A stretch of DNA of 64,000 nt from Prorocentrum cordatum. Lineage: Eukaryota > Sar > Dinophyceae > Prorocentrales > Prorocentraceae. Position 1 is the stretch's first letter; every line of letters begins with the position of its first letter. Shown here one piece after another: positions 42,371-52,889 of the stretch. Location: NCBI GenBank assembly GCA_963575745.1, contig CAUYUJ010018871.1, positions 320,001 through 384,000 of the forward strand. The letters are read 5' to 3'. Below the pieces are notes generated by a model. It was not told the DNA's origin, made no database searches, and saw nothing but the letters and a program-made list of their open reading frames with translations. Both the position numbers and the translations under genes were made by a program.

Positions 42371-44369
42371 GAAACGAAAGGCTCGAAGAGCCGCCCTCGC
42401 TCAGCTTCGCCTGGCCCACCTCGTAGTCATACGTTCCCTTACACTTCATGAAGGTGAGATAGTTCGGGCACCCGTAGAATTTGCTCCCGTTCATCTTGTT
42501 GCTCTTCAGCGTCATACCGACGCGATGGCACACGGGGTAGGTGAGCTCGTTGGCGTGGTCGATTCACTCCCGGGTCGCTGTCGTAGATGATGCCGCCGAG
42601 CTCGCTGAACTCTCCTTCATCTTCGGCTTGGTGATCGGCTTGCTGTCCAACTCCAGCTTGATCTGCTCCCGACGCTCCTGAATCTGCTTGTAGACCTTCA
42701 TCTCCGAGTAGAGTGGGCAGCGCACGTCACCTCCATGATGTCCGTACTTGCCGCCGTCGGCGCACTTCATGTTCTCGCCCCGCAGGCCCACCGAAGTCCC
42801 AGAGCACAATGCTCCTGCCGTCTTTGCCGTACTGCACCCCTTCTTGACCTGCGCGATGCCCGCGCAGTATCCCGTGAGCCGCTCGATGAGGATCTCCCGC
42901 TTGCCACTCACCTGCAGGTTGAGTTCGTTCAAGCGCTTCTTCAACTCGTAGACCTTCCACTCACCGAAGTTCTCGGTCGGGATGAACTCCTCCTCCTGCG
43001 GCGCCTGAGTCGGCTTGATCTTCGGCTTCGCCTTGGGCTTGGGTACTGCTGCCGCTGCTGCCGCCCCCTGAGACCCCTTCCGGTCCTCGTCGTAGTTCCG
43101 GTTGCGCTAGCCGTCGTCCTCGCGCTCATCCTTGGGCTCGTCGTCGCTGGAGTCCTCCTGGAACGAGTCGCTGTCGTCCTGATCTGGCTCGCCACTGGCC
43201 GCGAAAGCACCCGCGTCGGCGTCGCCCATCTCGTAATCTACGTCTTCCTCGTCCAGGGTGAAGAACGCGTGCTTCGACTTCCCGGGCTTTGCCTTGCCCT
43301 TCGGCTTGCCGCCCTTACCACCTCCGAACTTCTTGACGCCCTGCTGTCCGCTCTTCGGGCAGTCCTTATCGCCTGCCCAGTGTCCGATGCGCCCGCAAGC
43401 TCCGCATTGAGTCCGTTTCTTCTCCTCCTTGATCGCCTCCTGACGCTCCTCAAAGGTTACCTCGCCCTTGAAGAAACCGCGCTGCTTCTGCGTGTCATTG
43501 AGCTTCTTGCGCGCCGCCTCGTAGGCCGAGTACGCCTCGTAGACCTCGTCGTCGTTCGATGCCCCAGCATCGCTGTTGTCGTCGGCCTCGTCGACTGCGT
43601 TGGCCTGCTCCTCCTCGTCGAACTCCTCGTCCGAGATGTCCGATTCCTCGTGGTCCTCCACGTGGTTCGCCTTCCCGCGGTGGCCCTTGTTCCACTTTTG
43701 GCTGCTCTGCCTGTGCTGGTGATGGTGCTGCGGGTTCCTCCGCTCTTTCTCGTGGACGTCGTGAAAGTTGACCCTGGGCGCGCGCTGGAAGGCCTCCAAC
43801 TTGCACTCCGAGCCGCTGTTCATCACGATGCTCCTCTTCTGATCCTCCGAGAGCCCCGCGCCGTCCAGCAAGAAGTAGGCCATCAGGTCGCCCGAGAGTC
43901 TCGTCGCGCTGTCTCTCTATTGTAGGTCCTCCCACAGCTTCTCCTTGTTCGCCAGGTACTCGCCCATGTCGGCGCCGCGCTTCCGGTAGTTCCGCTTGAA
44001 AAAGTTGTCGAACGCCATCCCCTTCTCCACGACGGCCTCCTTGTCTAGCTTCGCCAGCGCGTCAAAGATCAGCTGCTCGCCATTTTCGCGCTTCAGTTCC
44101 TTCGGGCTGGCCGCCAGGTGCCCGGTCCTCTTCCAAGCTCGGCCGTGTAGTCCGTCCAGCAGCTTCACCCGAAACCTTCTTTGTTTCTTCTCTAGGCTGT
44201 TCTCCTCGTCTGAGCCCGATCCCTCGAGCCTCGCCAGCGCCAGGTTGACTCTCTTCTTGTAGTCCTTCAGCAGGTCTGGGTTCGCGCCCGCGTAGTGCGG
44301 CAGCCCGTCTCGGTCCACCACGATCTCGTCGTCACGGTAGTACGAGCGGCCTTGACTTTGGTCGTTCAT
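42371..44369 (-). pseudogene. Copia gag with zinc knuckle and GRF-like zinc segment, interrupted by TAG, TAG and TGA
   Basis: A single frame starts at ATG 44,369 (MNDQSQGRSYYRDDEIVVDR) and runs to 42,371 with in-frame stops at 43,917, 43,107 and 42,564. Capsid-like helices (LLKDYKKRVNLALARLEGSG, DGLHGRAWKRTGHLAASPKE) precede a zinc knuckle at about 43,359-43,406, CGACGRIGHWAGDKDC, spaced CX2CX4HX6C rather than the usual HX4C. An acidic region and GEWKVYELKKRLNELNLQVS (SAP-like) follow. After the last stop, VCHRVGMTLKSNKMNGSKFY and GCPNYLTFMKC resemble a GRF-type zinc ribbon. At least the first TAG could be a simple CAG-to-TAG change. Confidence 0.8.
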
Positions 44370-44444
44370 CTCGAAGCTGTTCGCGCATTGGGCTGCTGGT
44401 GTCCGCGTTGGCGAGCGCCCGGCCACGCCCACGAGTCGAAACCA

Positions 44445-44462
44445 CAAGCCCCGATATACCAG
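44445..44462 (-). promoter_or_regulatory. Possible primer-binding site of the Copia element
   Basis: On the minus strand the bases directly after the 5' LTR read CTGGTATATCGGGGC. The TGGTAT start agrees with initiator-tRNA-Met priming sites of many Copia elements, but the remainder does not match well, so this is tentative. Confidence 0.35.
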
Positions 44463-44769
44463 TCTGATTGCTGTTCTGATGCTTTTGCACTCCCGCTGGC
44501 TAGCGGACCAAATCAACTTGCCGTTCGCGGGGGCTCAGTCGAGCCCAGTACGATAGCTAAAGTTAAAAAGGCCGGCTTTGAGAGCCCAAATACGGCGACG
44601 GGGATAAACAGTGCACGGAGACGGAGCAATCGGAAACAGGGTAAGGAAAACAGTGAGAGGCTAGGCTGGCGGGCCTCCAGAGGGCCACAAGACTTGCTAG
44701 AAACAGGCTCAGGTCTCACTCACTTGGGCCCCAGAGGCCTCACGTAGATCTCCCCTGGGGAATCTCAGA
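44463..44769 (-). repeat. Copia 5' LTR
   Basis: 307 bp, TCTGA...TCAGA, followed by target duplication CATAT (44,770-44,774) and the resumed CATAG array. It should contain the element promoter; no TATA-like box is obvious. Confidence 0.9.
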
Positions 44770-44850
44770 CATATCATAACATAGCATAGCGCAGCATAGC
44801 ATTGCATAGCATAGCGCAGCACAGCATAGCATATCATAGCCTAGCAACAG
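44770..44850 (+). repeat. Pentanucleotide (CATAG)n array, right remnant
   Basis: CATAACATAGCATAGCGCAG continuation of the array at 35,595-36,062, cut by the Copia insertion. Confidence 0.9.
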
Positions 44851-45130
44851 CAAAACCAAAGCAAAAGCAAAAGCAAAGGTAAGGCAATGCAAAGCAAAAG
44901 CAAAGCAAAACCAATGCGAAATTGTAGATGTATATATAGATGTAGGTGTAGATGTGGATGTAGGTGTAGATGTAGATGTAGATGTAGATGTAGGTGTAGG
45001 TGTAGGTGTATATGTAGGTGTAGATGTAGTTGTAGCTGTGAGTCTCGCTGTTGATGTTGATGTAGATGTAGATGCAGGTGTAGATGTTAATGTAGCTGTC
45101 GGTGTACATGTAGATGTTGCTTTCCTAGAT
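44850..45130 (+). repeat. (CAAAAG)n then (GTAGAT)n hexanucleotide repeats
   Basis: AGCAAAAGCAAAGG units to 44,920, then GTAGATGTAGATGTAGGTG units. Confidence 0.9.
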
Positions 45131-45159
45131 GCTCCAACTCCTAGGTAGGGTCGCACTGG

Positions 45160-45700
45160 GATAATTGAGTCTCTTGGGAACCTGTTCGGGGCCTCTTGGG
45201 AGCTTTTGGGAGGGACTTTTGGGGCTTCCTGGGGGCCTTTTGTAAGTTGTTTGGAGCATTTTAGGAGCCTCTTGAGCGCCTCTTGGGGTTCTGGAAGTTT
45301 CTCACGGCCTTCTGGAGGCAGCGTTGAGGCGGAAAGCGGACTTGTTCGGTTCGTGGTCCCCTTCTTGGGGCCCTTTGGGGCCGTTTTGGGGCCCTCTTGA
45401 GCCGTTTTGGCGCCCTCTTGGGGCTTGTTGCGCCGTCTCTCGGGGCGGCATTGGAGGCCTATTAGGCCATCCTGGAGCGCCTTTGCAGAAAATGCGACGA
45501 GGCCAAAAACTTTCGAAAACCATCGGGGATCAATGAGTATTGCCTCTCGGGGCCCTCTTGTGAGGTCTCCTGGAGGCTTCTCAGTGCGCCTTAGATGTTT
45601 CTTGGGCCGTCTTGAGGCCATCTGGGACATCTTGGAGCGATCATTGGGCGACTCGGAGCCCTCTTGGCTCGTCTCACGGCCCTTTGGGGCCCAAAACCCA
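45160..45700 (-). repeat. CCAAGA-type minisatellite, locus 3 (reverse orientation)
   Basis: GGGGCCTCTTGGGAGC, GGGCCGTTTTGGGGCCCTCTTG and similar words on the + strand, the reverse complement of loci 1, 2 and 5. Confidence 0.75.
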
Positions 45701-45794
45701 TGAGATTTGGCAACCGAGGGCCCGCCCTCTTAACGATTCCGCAGGATTGAGAACTGAGGGTTCTGAGATGATGCAAAAGACCTGAGTGGCGGAT

Positions 45795-46500
45795 ATGGTG
45801 TGCAATGTGCGTGTCGCAATGTAGGCGGTGCAACCTACGTGCCGCAATTAAGTTTGAAAAGTTTTGAGTTTTCAATTCCACTGCTCGCGCAACCAGCCCA
45901 CCCACCCACCCGCAGCTGAGTTTGCAAAACTCGATCGCGAAGAGTGCTTGGCGTTGGCTGGTTTATGTATGCGGCCGCGCTAGCCCGCGCATGCCGGCGC
46001 GCACAGCGGCCAGCTAGTTCGGCGCGACCGACGCGGCCGCGGTGGCGATGACCGCTGGGCGCTTCCCAGCGGGCACTCCAGCGCGAGTCGGTGACTTGGG
46101 CGAGCGCGGTATCATGGCGACGTCGACAACGGACACGATTGCGATGGTAGCGATGCGGTGACGATTGTGACGATGACGACGGCAAGGCCACAAACGGTTC
46201 CAATGTTAATCGCGCCGATGACGATGATCGACGATGTCATTGCGTCGGTGATGAGGTTTTCGGAAGGCGTTCGACGCGCACGCGCGCGGCCGACGCGCGC
46301 GAGTGGCCCGCATGGTATTGTTTGACAGGGATCGCGCCCCCCCCCCCCCCCCGCGCACGCGCGCAATGGCACTCGATTGATTTCGACGTGCGGCGCGAAG
46401 GGCCCGCTGGGTAGCATGCGATGGAACGATTCAAGCCCCATACGTAGCGTGTTTTTGAATGTGTAAGAGCGTGCGCAATTTGTTTTTGAAACGGACGTTG
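45795..46500 (+). repeat. Dispersed repeat family D, copy 3, with attached ~16-bp repeats
   Basis: It starts with GTGCAATGTGCGTG / GCAATGTAGGCGGTGCAACC units, then CTGCTCGCGCAACCAGCCCA, TTGGCGTTGGCTGGTTTATG, TGCGGCCGCGCTAGCCCGC, and a GATGGTAGCGATGCGGTGAC tail. It is collinear with 2,200-3,110 in reverse and with 47,190-47,770. Confidence 0.75.
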
Positions 46501-46726
46501 CCAAACCATGCGTGTGCGTCTATGTGTTTATATGTTCTTGGGACATTTGACATTGAAATCCATCCGGAACCATTGGTTTCCGAATGATTTTGGCATGCGC
46601 GCGCGGCGACGCGCGCGAGCGCACTTCGCCACATCTGTGGCACAGGATTCGCGCGGCAGCACGCGCGCAAAGGCCGTCGAACGATTTCGGCATGCGTGCG
46701 CGAGAGGCACGCTTAGCAGCCCGTGC

Positions 46727-46764
<38 letters not shown>

Positions 46765-47190
46765 GGTATACGTTAAAAAACTTACGGTTGCCCAGCGAAT
46801 TCAAAGAAGTGTGCGCGCAGATTCTTTTGAAAATGGGGATTGCGAGATCATTTGTGCTTATATGATTTCGGGGCACTCGCTGTTGAATTCCTGACGCCAT
46901 TTCAAGTTGCTGAAGGGTTCCGGCATGCGCGCGCGACGACGCGCGCGCGCATCTCGTCACATGTGTATTAAGGGATTATGAGAACAGGTGGTTGATGATA
47001 AACGGGCGCGGCGGCATAGCATTCGTTGCAAAGGATGAAGGGGCGACCGAAAACTGCTTGGGGTGGTACGAACTCATATTTAAGATTGACGATAGAGCAA
47101 AGTCACATGTAACATGCAAGACGAAAAGGCTGGTGAGAGGTATATTTGATTCTTACTTTTTCAGTTGATATTTAAATTGAAAAGACCTGG
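46500..47190. other. Unassigned stretch with CG-rich palindromes and a (TA)n run
   Basis: It contains CATGCGCGCGCGGCGACGCG and ATGCGCGCGCGACGACGCGC palindromic cores (46,594; 46,924) and (TA)n at 46,730-46,760. No gene is supported. Confidence 0.5.
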
Positions 47191-47770
47191 GGTTGCCAAA
47201 TTCATTGCTCGCGCAACCATCCCACCCACCAATCCGCAACTGGGTTTGCAAACCCATGCTGCGGCGATCGCGATGAGCGCTTGGCGTTGGCTGGTTTATC
47301 TCTGCGGCCGCGCTAGCCCGCACATGCCCGCGCGCATTGCGGCCAGAAATTCTGGCGCAACCGACACGGCCGCGCTGGCGCTCACCGCTGAGCACCTTCC
47401 AGCGGGCACTTCCAGTACGAATCGGTGGCTCGGGCGTGCGCGGTGTCATGGCGACGCAACGGTAGACACGATGATGATAGTAGCGATGATGGCGGCGATG
47501 GCAACGATGACGACGGCAAGGCCAATGACGGCTCCGATGCGGATCACGCCGATGACGATTACGGTATTTTCGCGCCGACGGCGAAGGGTTTGGAAGGTGT
47601 CCAACAAGCGCGCGCGCGCGCGGCCGACGCGCGCGAGTGGCCCGCATTGTATTATCTGACAGGGATCGTGCCCCCTCCCGCCAAAGCACGCGCGCGAGGG
47701 CGTTCGAATGATTTCGACATGCGGCGCGGGAGGTCCGTTTTGCCGAATGCGATTACAACGTTGAACCGGG
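47190..47770 (+). repeat. Dispersed repeat family D, copy 4
   Basis: GCTCGCGCAACCATCCCACC, CCGCAACTGGGTTTGC, TTGGCGTTGGCTGGTTTATC, GCGGCCGCGCTAGCCCGC, GATGATAGTAGCGATGATGG. This is the cleanest copy and serves as the reference for the family. Confidence 0.8.
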
Positions 47771-47789
47771 CAGTCGTGGTTGTTTCGTT

Positions 47790-48520
47790 GGGTGTTTTGG
47801 GGCCATTTTGGATGTCTTTGGGGGCCTCTTGGATTGCTTTGGGGCCAGTTTGGGCAATCGTGCGGGCCTCTTGGGGGCCTCTTGGGCCATCTGTTGGGCG
47901 ATCTTGGGTGCTTATGGGCCCGCCTTGGGGCTTCGGAGCTTCGGAAGCCCGAAAGGCAAGAACGCTAAAGGTATTGAAAGCTTACGGGGGAGCAATGCTG
48001 TTGGTCACCTGGAGGACCTTTTGGAGCCCTTTTGGGCGTCTTGGCATTCGGAAGCCGTTTTGGTCCCTCCCTGGGCAGTCGTGGGTCTTTCATCGGGCGC
48101 GTTCGGGCCCTCTTGGGGGGTCTCTGAGGCCGTCTTGGGGCCGTCTTGGGGGCCTCGTGGGATATTTTGGTGCCCTTTTGTGCCGTACTGCGGGTCTGAT
48201 GGGGGCCTCTTGGGCCATTTTGGGGCGATCTTGGGGGCATATGGGCCCGTCTTGGAGCGTCGAAAGTCCGAAAAGACGAGAATAGTGAACTCAGCGGAAA
48301 AACCGGATGAAAATACATGGCTTTGGTTTCTTGGAAGTCCTCTTGGAGCCTTCTTGGGGCGTCTGATGGGGCTTCTTGGACAGTCTGGAGGACATCTTAG
48401 GACGTCTTGGAGGCCATCTTGGACCATGTTTGGCGAACTTCAAGGCCATCTTGGGCTATCTTAGGCGTCTTGGAAGCCATCGTGGGGCCGCTTTGGCGGG
48501 AGATACCCGCGGACTGTATA
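47790..48520 (-). repeat. CCAAGA-type minisatellite, locus 4 (reverse orientation)
   Basis: Repeated GGGCCTCTTGGG, TTGGGGCCATTTTGG and GCCATCTTGGG words at 12-33-bp spacing. Trp/Gly-rich frames are repeat artefacts. Confidence 0.8.
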
Positions 48521-48945
48521 TTTTCTGGGTGGCCAGGGGGATCGGCCGAAGGCCCACTAGACATTTCTAAAAGAGCCAAAACTGCATGTACATGTGTATG
48601 GACATAGACATATGCATAGACACATGCTTATAGCATACGCATGATGGTTTTGCAGTATGCAGCGTGTACACGTGGGACGCGGGAGGGGGATGGTAAGCTC
48701 ATCTGTTCCACCCATTTGGTAGACGCATGTTCCTTTGTGCCCTGTTTCCTAGTCGCAGCTGTACGCCTGCATTTGTAGCGGTCAACAACACCATCAGTGG
48801 CTGCGCTTGCTCCTCGATCAAGGCCTGGGAAGGCGTGCGCAAAGGAGGGCGAAACGGGTGATGTCAGCGCGTCGCGGAGCATGTGATGGAGTAGGTTCTT
48901 TCGCTGCGTATGTAAGAATGGTGCCAGCACGCGGTCCCCAAACAG
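48520..48945. other. Unassigned stretch
   Basis: No repeat or gene recognised on either strand. Confidence 0.4.
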
Positions 48946-49215
48946 TGGCTTCCATGGGAGGCCACAGGAGGCTACGCACGCACGGCCCGACCTGGCCCAG
49001 ACCATCGGAGGCCACGCACCCGTGGCCCAGATGGACAGCCAGGCCATTGGGGACCACAGCAGGCCGTGCACCCACTGCCCGACCCAGCAACCACACCACA
49101 GGAAGAGGAAGCCGCAGCAGACCATGGTAGCCATAGGAGACCGCGCGCCCACCGACCGCTCTGGCAACCAGGCCACAGGAAGCTACCCGATCCTACTACA
49201 GGTGGCTACAAACCC
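48945..49215 (+). repeat. Degenerate ~45-bp tandem repeat (GGCCACAGGAGGC-like)
   Basis: Five or six loose copies of GGCCACAGGAGGCTACGCAC / GGCCACGCACCCGTGGCCCA / GACCACAGCAGGCCGTGCAC-type units. Confidence 0.5.
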
Positions 49216-50290
49216 ACGGCAGAAACTGCAGCCTCCCTCGTGCAACGCTTGCGCGGGAACATTCGGCCGCAACTGCCTTGCCCCACCAAAGACTGGGCAG
49301 CCCTCCGCACGCAACGCACGGGCGGGTCACGGTAGTCGCAGCGAAGAGGTGACCCATCCACCCCTTCCCTTGGTCGCAACGCATGGCTGGACCCCGTGGC
49401 CGCAGCAATGCAGATCTCCAGACCGGCCCTCCTAAGGGGGAGCCAAGAATCCCCCGAAGTGCAGGCACCGTTTGGGGAAACACGTTGAACGAAGATGGCA
49501 CCACCACGATTCTTGCAATCTCGCAGATGCCTCGAACTACGTTGGAAAGGCGGCATACTGGCAGTAAGAGTGTAGTCGAAATGCCGTTCCCGAGAAGTAG
49601 CAGATGGTATGTGTGTGTGCGACCATCTGCACAGGAATTTACAGCCGACCGACGATGATAACCCAGTGCCACATGTGTTCTCTGCTTCTCGCTCACGTGC
49701 AGGACGCAATCAATGGCTATGGTTGCATGATGGCAGCGGGCACCAGTTTCGAAATATATTGGCTATACATTGTCGTGCCAGCGGTTGATTGGGTCACTCT
49801 GGATGCGAAGAGTAAAGTATTCCCCGTATATGTTGAGTGGGGTTCTTGCTTTCTCAGACCATCCCATTCATTCCTTCACTTCGCCAGACCGCGCCAGCCG
49901 TCTGAATGCCCTGTCACTCAAGAGGCTTTCGCCAATCCGCCGACTCCCTGAAGAGGAGGTGTGCGGCTTCCGATTGATATGTGTTGTTTGCCGTTTCCGA
50001 TCGTGGTGCTCGTCTTCCTCCGCGATTGTTGCAGGGTGTCTTAAGGTAAGGGATCTCTGGGATGCCTCTGGAGTGGCCTCCAAGCAGTTGTTTCGCGACT
50101 CCTGGCGGTGTTTGGGCCATTTTCGGCCATCTCCCAGCCCTCGCCGTCTTGACTTGGTTTGCGGGGGCTTCACGGGCCGCCTAGGCTTCAGTTCCCCGAA
50201 AATCCAATAACGCGAATATCTTTGCGAGCGTGGTCTTACAAGCCCAGTTTTTTCCCAAAAAATGGTTTTGACTGTGTGCGCGTCTTGTGT
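49215..50290. other. Unassigned stretch
   Basis: About 1.1 kb without recognised repeat or gene. Several short frames on both strands have no family resemblance. Confidence 0.4.
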
Positions 50291-50297
50291 CTTCCCG

Positions 50298-50326
50298 CGG
50301 TCTCTCTCTCTCTCTCTCTCTCTTTT

Positions 50327-50420
<94 letters not shown>

Positions 50421-50470
50421 CATACATACATACATATACATATGCATATACACATATCTATATATATATA
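50298..50470 (+). repeat. (TC)n followed by (TA)n / TACATA repeats
   Basis: Pure TC dinucleotides to about 50,398, then TATATA and CATACATA. Confidence 0.95.
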
Positions 50471-50890
50471 TAAATATCCCAAAACCCTGCTTACCGCGAG
50501 GTTGCTGCGTGGATCCACTGAGGTCTCGCTTAGTGCGCGTCCGTGGGCGACCCGCAAACCCCGTGCGCTGGTTGGGTTTGCCTTGGTTTCGCCTGGTGGG
50601 CGACCCGTGCGTTGGGTGGGTTTACCGAGGTTCGGCCAGGGTTTCAAAAATGGTGTGCGTCCTTGACGGGAGGAGGTAGCGTGTGGAGAGCCTCTGGGAA
50701 GTAGTTAGAATGAGTTTTGCATGATAGTTCTGTGCCAGCCTGAGCTGGGCCAATTCAGATTTGAGCGAGTGACCTGCAGAGTGTGAGATAGAACGCTATA
50801 GACCAGGCTAGATCAATAATGATATTCGTAGAAGAGGTGTCAGATGGAGGACAGATTGTCACACGCGTCCCCAAATCATCTGCCCAATCC
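50470..50890. other. Unassigned stretch
   Basis: Unique-looking sequence; nothing recognised. Confidence 0.4.
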
Positions 50891-51425
50891 ATGCAAAACG
50901 AAAACAGGACTGGGCACGCGGGCAAGCGGCGAGCGCGGGCCGAAACAAACCCGCCAGGGCAAGGACTGGGCCCGCAGAAAGTGCGGGCCAACAAATTGTT
51001 GCTCGAACATCTGCTCCCTTCTAGCAAAAAGACAAAAAGAAATTCGGAGTCGCAGAAGGTGCGGGCCAAAAGAAAGAGCCCGCACATCTGCTCACACCAC
51101 GCAGACAAGGACAGGGACTGCGCCCACAGAAAGAGCGGGCAACAGAATGGCCCGGACATCGGCCCACCTTGAGCAGACGAAGACAGGGACTGGGCCCACA
51201 GAGAGCGCGGGCTAGAACAATTTGGCCCGCACGTTTTACCGTTCGAAAAACAAGCAAGGGACTGGACCCGCGGAGAGTGCGGGCCAAACACAAATTGGCC
51301 AGGGCAGGGACGGGGCCAGCAGAAAGTGCGGGCCAACAAAAATGAGGCCCGCACATCTGTCCACTCAGCGGAAAATTAAAAAGGGATTTTGCCCGCACAA
51401 TTGCGTCACCGCCCGCCAGTAGACT
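50890..51425 (+). repeat. Hairpin minisatellite, left segment (+ orientation)
   Basis: Roughly 70-85-bp units containing GGGACTGGGCCCRCAGAAAG, GTGCGGGCCAA, and GCCCGCACATCTGC. Within most units GTGCGGGC and GCCCGCAC are inverted around a short A-rich loop, so each transcript unit could fold into a hairpin. The segment is separated from the main array by the LINE at 51.5-55.8 kb. Confidence 0.8.
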
Positions 51426-51503
51426 CTGTCAACACATCCGCTATTGTGAACCCATTATACTGCCAACATTCCCAACTTTCCTTTTCCATACCCTTATCTT
51501 CTG

Positions 51504-52677
51504 ATGGCCGGCACGAACGCGCGGGCGCCAGGGACCCCAGTTAGAGCAGCTCTCTCGCGCGACGTGCGCCGACGTTTGTTCAGCCCGCTCCACGAGATGG
51601 ATGGGCTGGACGACCTCGACACTGCCTCCCCACCCCGCCCTGATATACACCAGATTTCTTCGCCAGCGGCCCCACAGCAGGCACCATCTACCCCTCCAAA
51701 GGCCTTCGATGCACACCCGGCAGGAGCACCAGCAGTAGCAGCCTCAGGATCCGCAGCTGCAGACGTTCACCCACCAGCGCTACATGAGATCGCCCGGCTT
51801 TTCAGGCAGGAGGTGCAGCCACTTCGGATCGCGATGACCAACCTCGAGAGCCAGCTTACACAGTTTAGCGGGGCAATGGGGTCGAGGATGAACTCAGTGG
51901 AGGAGCGGGTCGGGAGCTCGGAGGAGAGGATTGAAGAAGTGGAGATACGCCTCACGAATCTGGAGAACAATTTTGACCTGACCGAGACGCCCCGCTCCAA
52001 TGCGAGCGCCAACGACGACGAAATGACAAAGATTCGAGAGCTAGAAGTGCAGCTGTCTATGCTCCGGGTCGCCGGTCCGAACGCCACAGAGACCCAGGAA
52101 AAGGACAAAACCATGGTGCTTGGAGGCTTGCAGTCGATCGGGGACCTGGAGTCCGCGAAGACGTGGGTCAACAACAATTTTTTGGGAGGGATGGGCCAAA
52201 GCCGGAGGAAATCTACTCAAAGGGGGAATTCCGAGGCATCATCTTCACAAAGCTTGCCAACAACAGTGACAGGAACACTGCGGTAACCATCTTCCAGAAA
52301 GGCTCTTTCAACGAGGGGGCAATCGAATTTGGGCAAAACACGACCAGCCAATCCAGAAACGTATCATTATTTCCACCGCGTTCGGAGTAAAGTATTTGTT
52401 GAAACAGTGGGGTCACGAAGCCAAGGCTGTTTGGGCAGATCCGGAGGAAGGCAAGGTCTGGGTAGGCCAGGAGCTCACAGTGCACATTGCCATCGACAAC
52501 GGCAACCTCAAGGTAGAGTACGGGACGGACTGGGAGGCCTGGTTCTCAGACGCGAACTACCCGAATTTCCCCGACCTTTTTGCGAAGATGAAGAGCAAGT
52601 TGGATAATGCCCCAGTACAAAGAAAGGGGGAAACCTCGAGCAAGGGGCAGAAAAGGAGATGGAAAGGGGAAGGGTAA
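51504..52677 (+). pseudogene. LINE ORF1, two frameshifts
   Basis: Starts at ATG 51,504 (MAGTNARAPGTPVRAALSRD). A Pro/Ala-rich region is followed by a coiled-coil stretch (NSVEERVGSSEERIEEVEIR, LTNLENNFD). The RNA-binding-like part is split over three frames: KTMVLGGLQSIGDLESAKTW; then PKPEEIYSKGEFRGIIFTKL from about 52,190; then GNRIWAKHDQPIQKRIIIST, FGVKYLLKQWGHEAKAVWAD from about 52,320. It ends at 52,675-52,677 in a Lys/Arg-rich tail. The WAK-D-P ... FG-KY-L--WG pattern is one I associate with dinoflagellate LINE ORF1 proteins. Confidence 0.75.
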
Positions 52678-52889
52678 GCATTAGGTACTCGGAAGGCACA
52701 TCGGCGTTTCGCATCCCTGGGAGTTTTGCGCAGAACCTGTCTCCCAACACGGTGAGAGAGTTCATCCTGCGACCGCCCATCGGGATATCATTTCTACCTC
52801 ATCTTTGCCACGCAGTGCTGTCGCAGCACGCTTTCAGGAAAGACGGGACTGCCCAAGGCAATTCCGTAGCACTACGATCCCGAGGCCAG

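Larger units (their letters stand above)
36063..44769 (-). mobile_element. Ty1/Copia-like LTR retrotransposon, full length, reading frames broken
   Basis: 8,707 bp on the minus strand. LTRs at 36,063-36,369 and 44,463-44,769 (307 bp, about 13 mismatches, roughly 96% identical) begin TCTGA and end TCAGA. A 5-bp target duplication CATAT lies at 36,058-36,062 and 44,770-44,774. Order on the minus strand: gag with zinc knuckle, a GRF-like zinc segment, protease, a methyltransferase-like domain, integrase, RT, RNase H. Protease-integrase-RT order defines Copia. Stops and frameshifts in gag and pol show that it is no longer autonomous. Confidence 0.93.

Noticed and set aside
45405-45425. Second DinoSL-like string (TCTTGAGCCGTTTTGG)
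   Set aside because: Only part of the leader matches and it lies inside the TCTTGG minisatellite, which generates such words.
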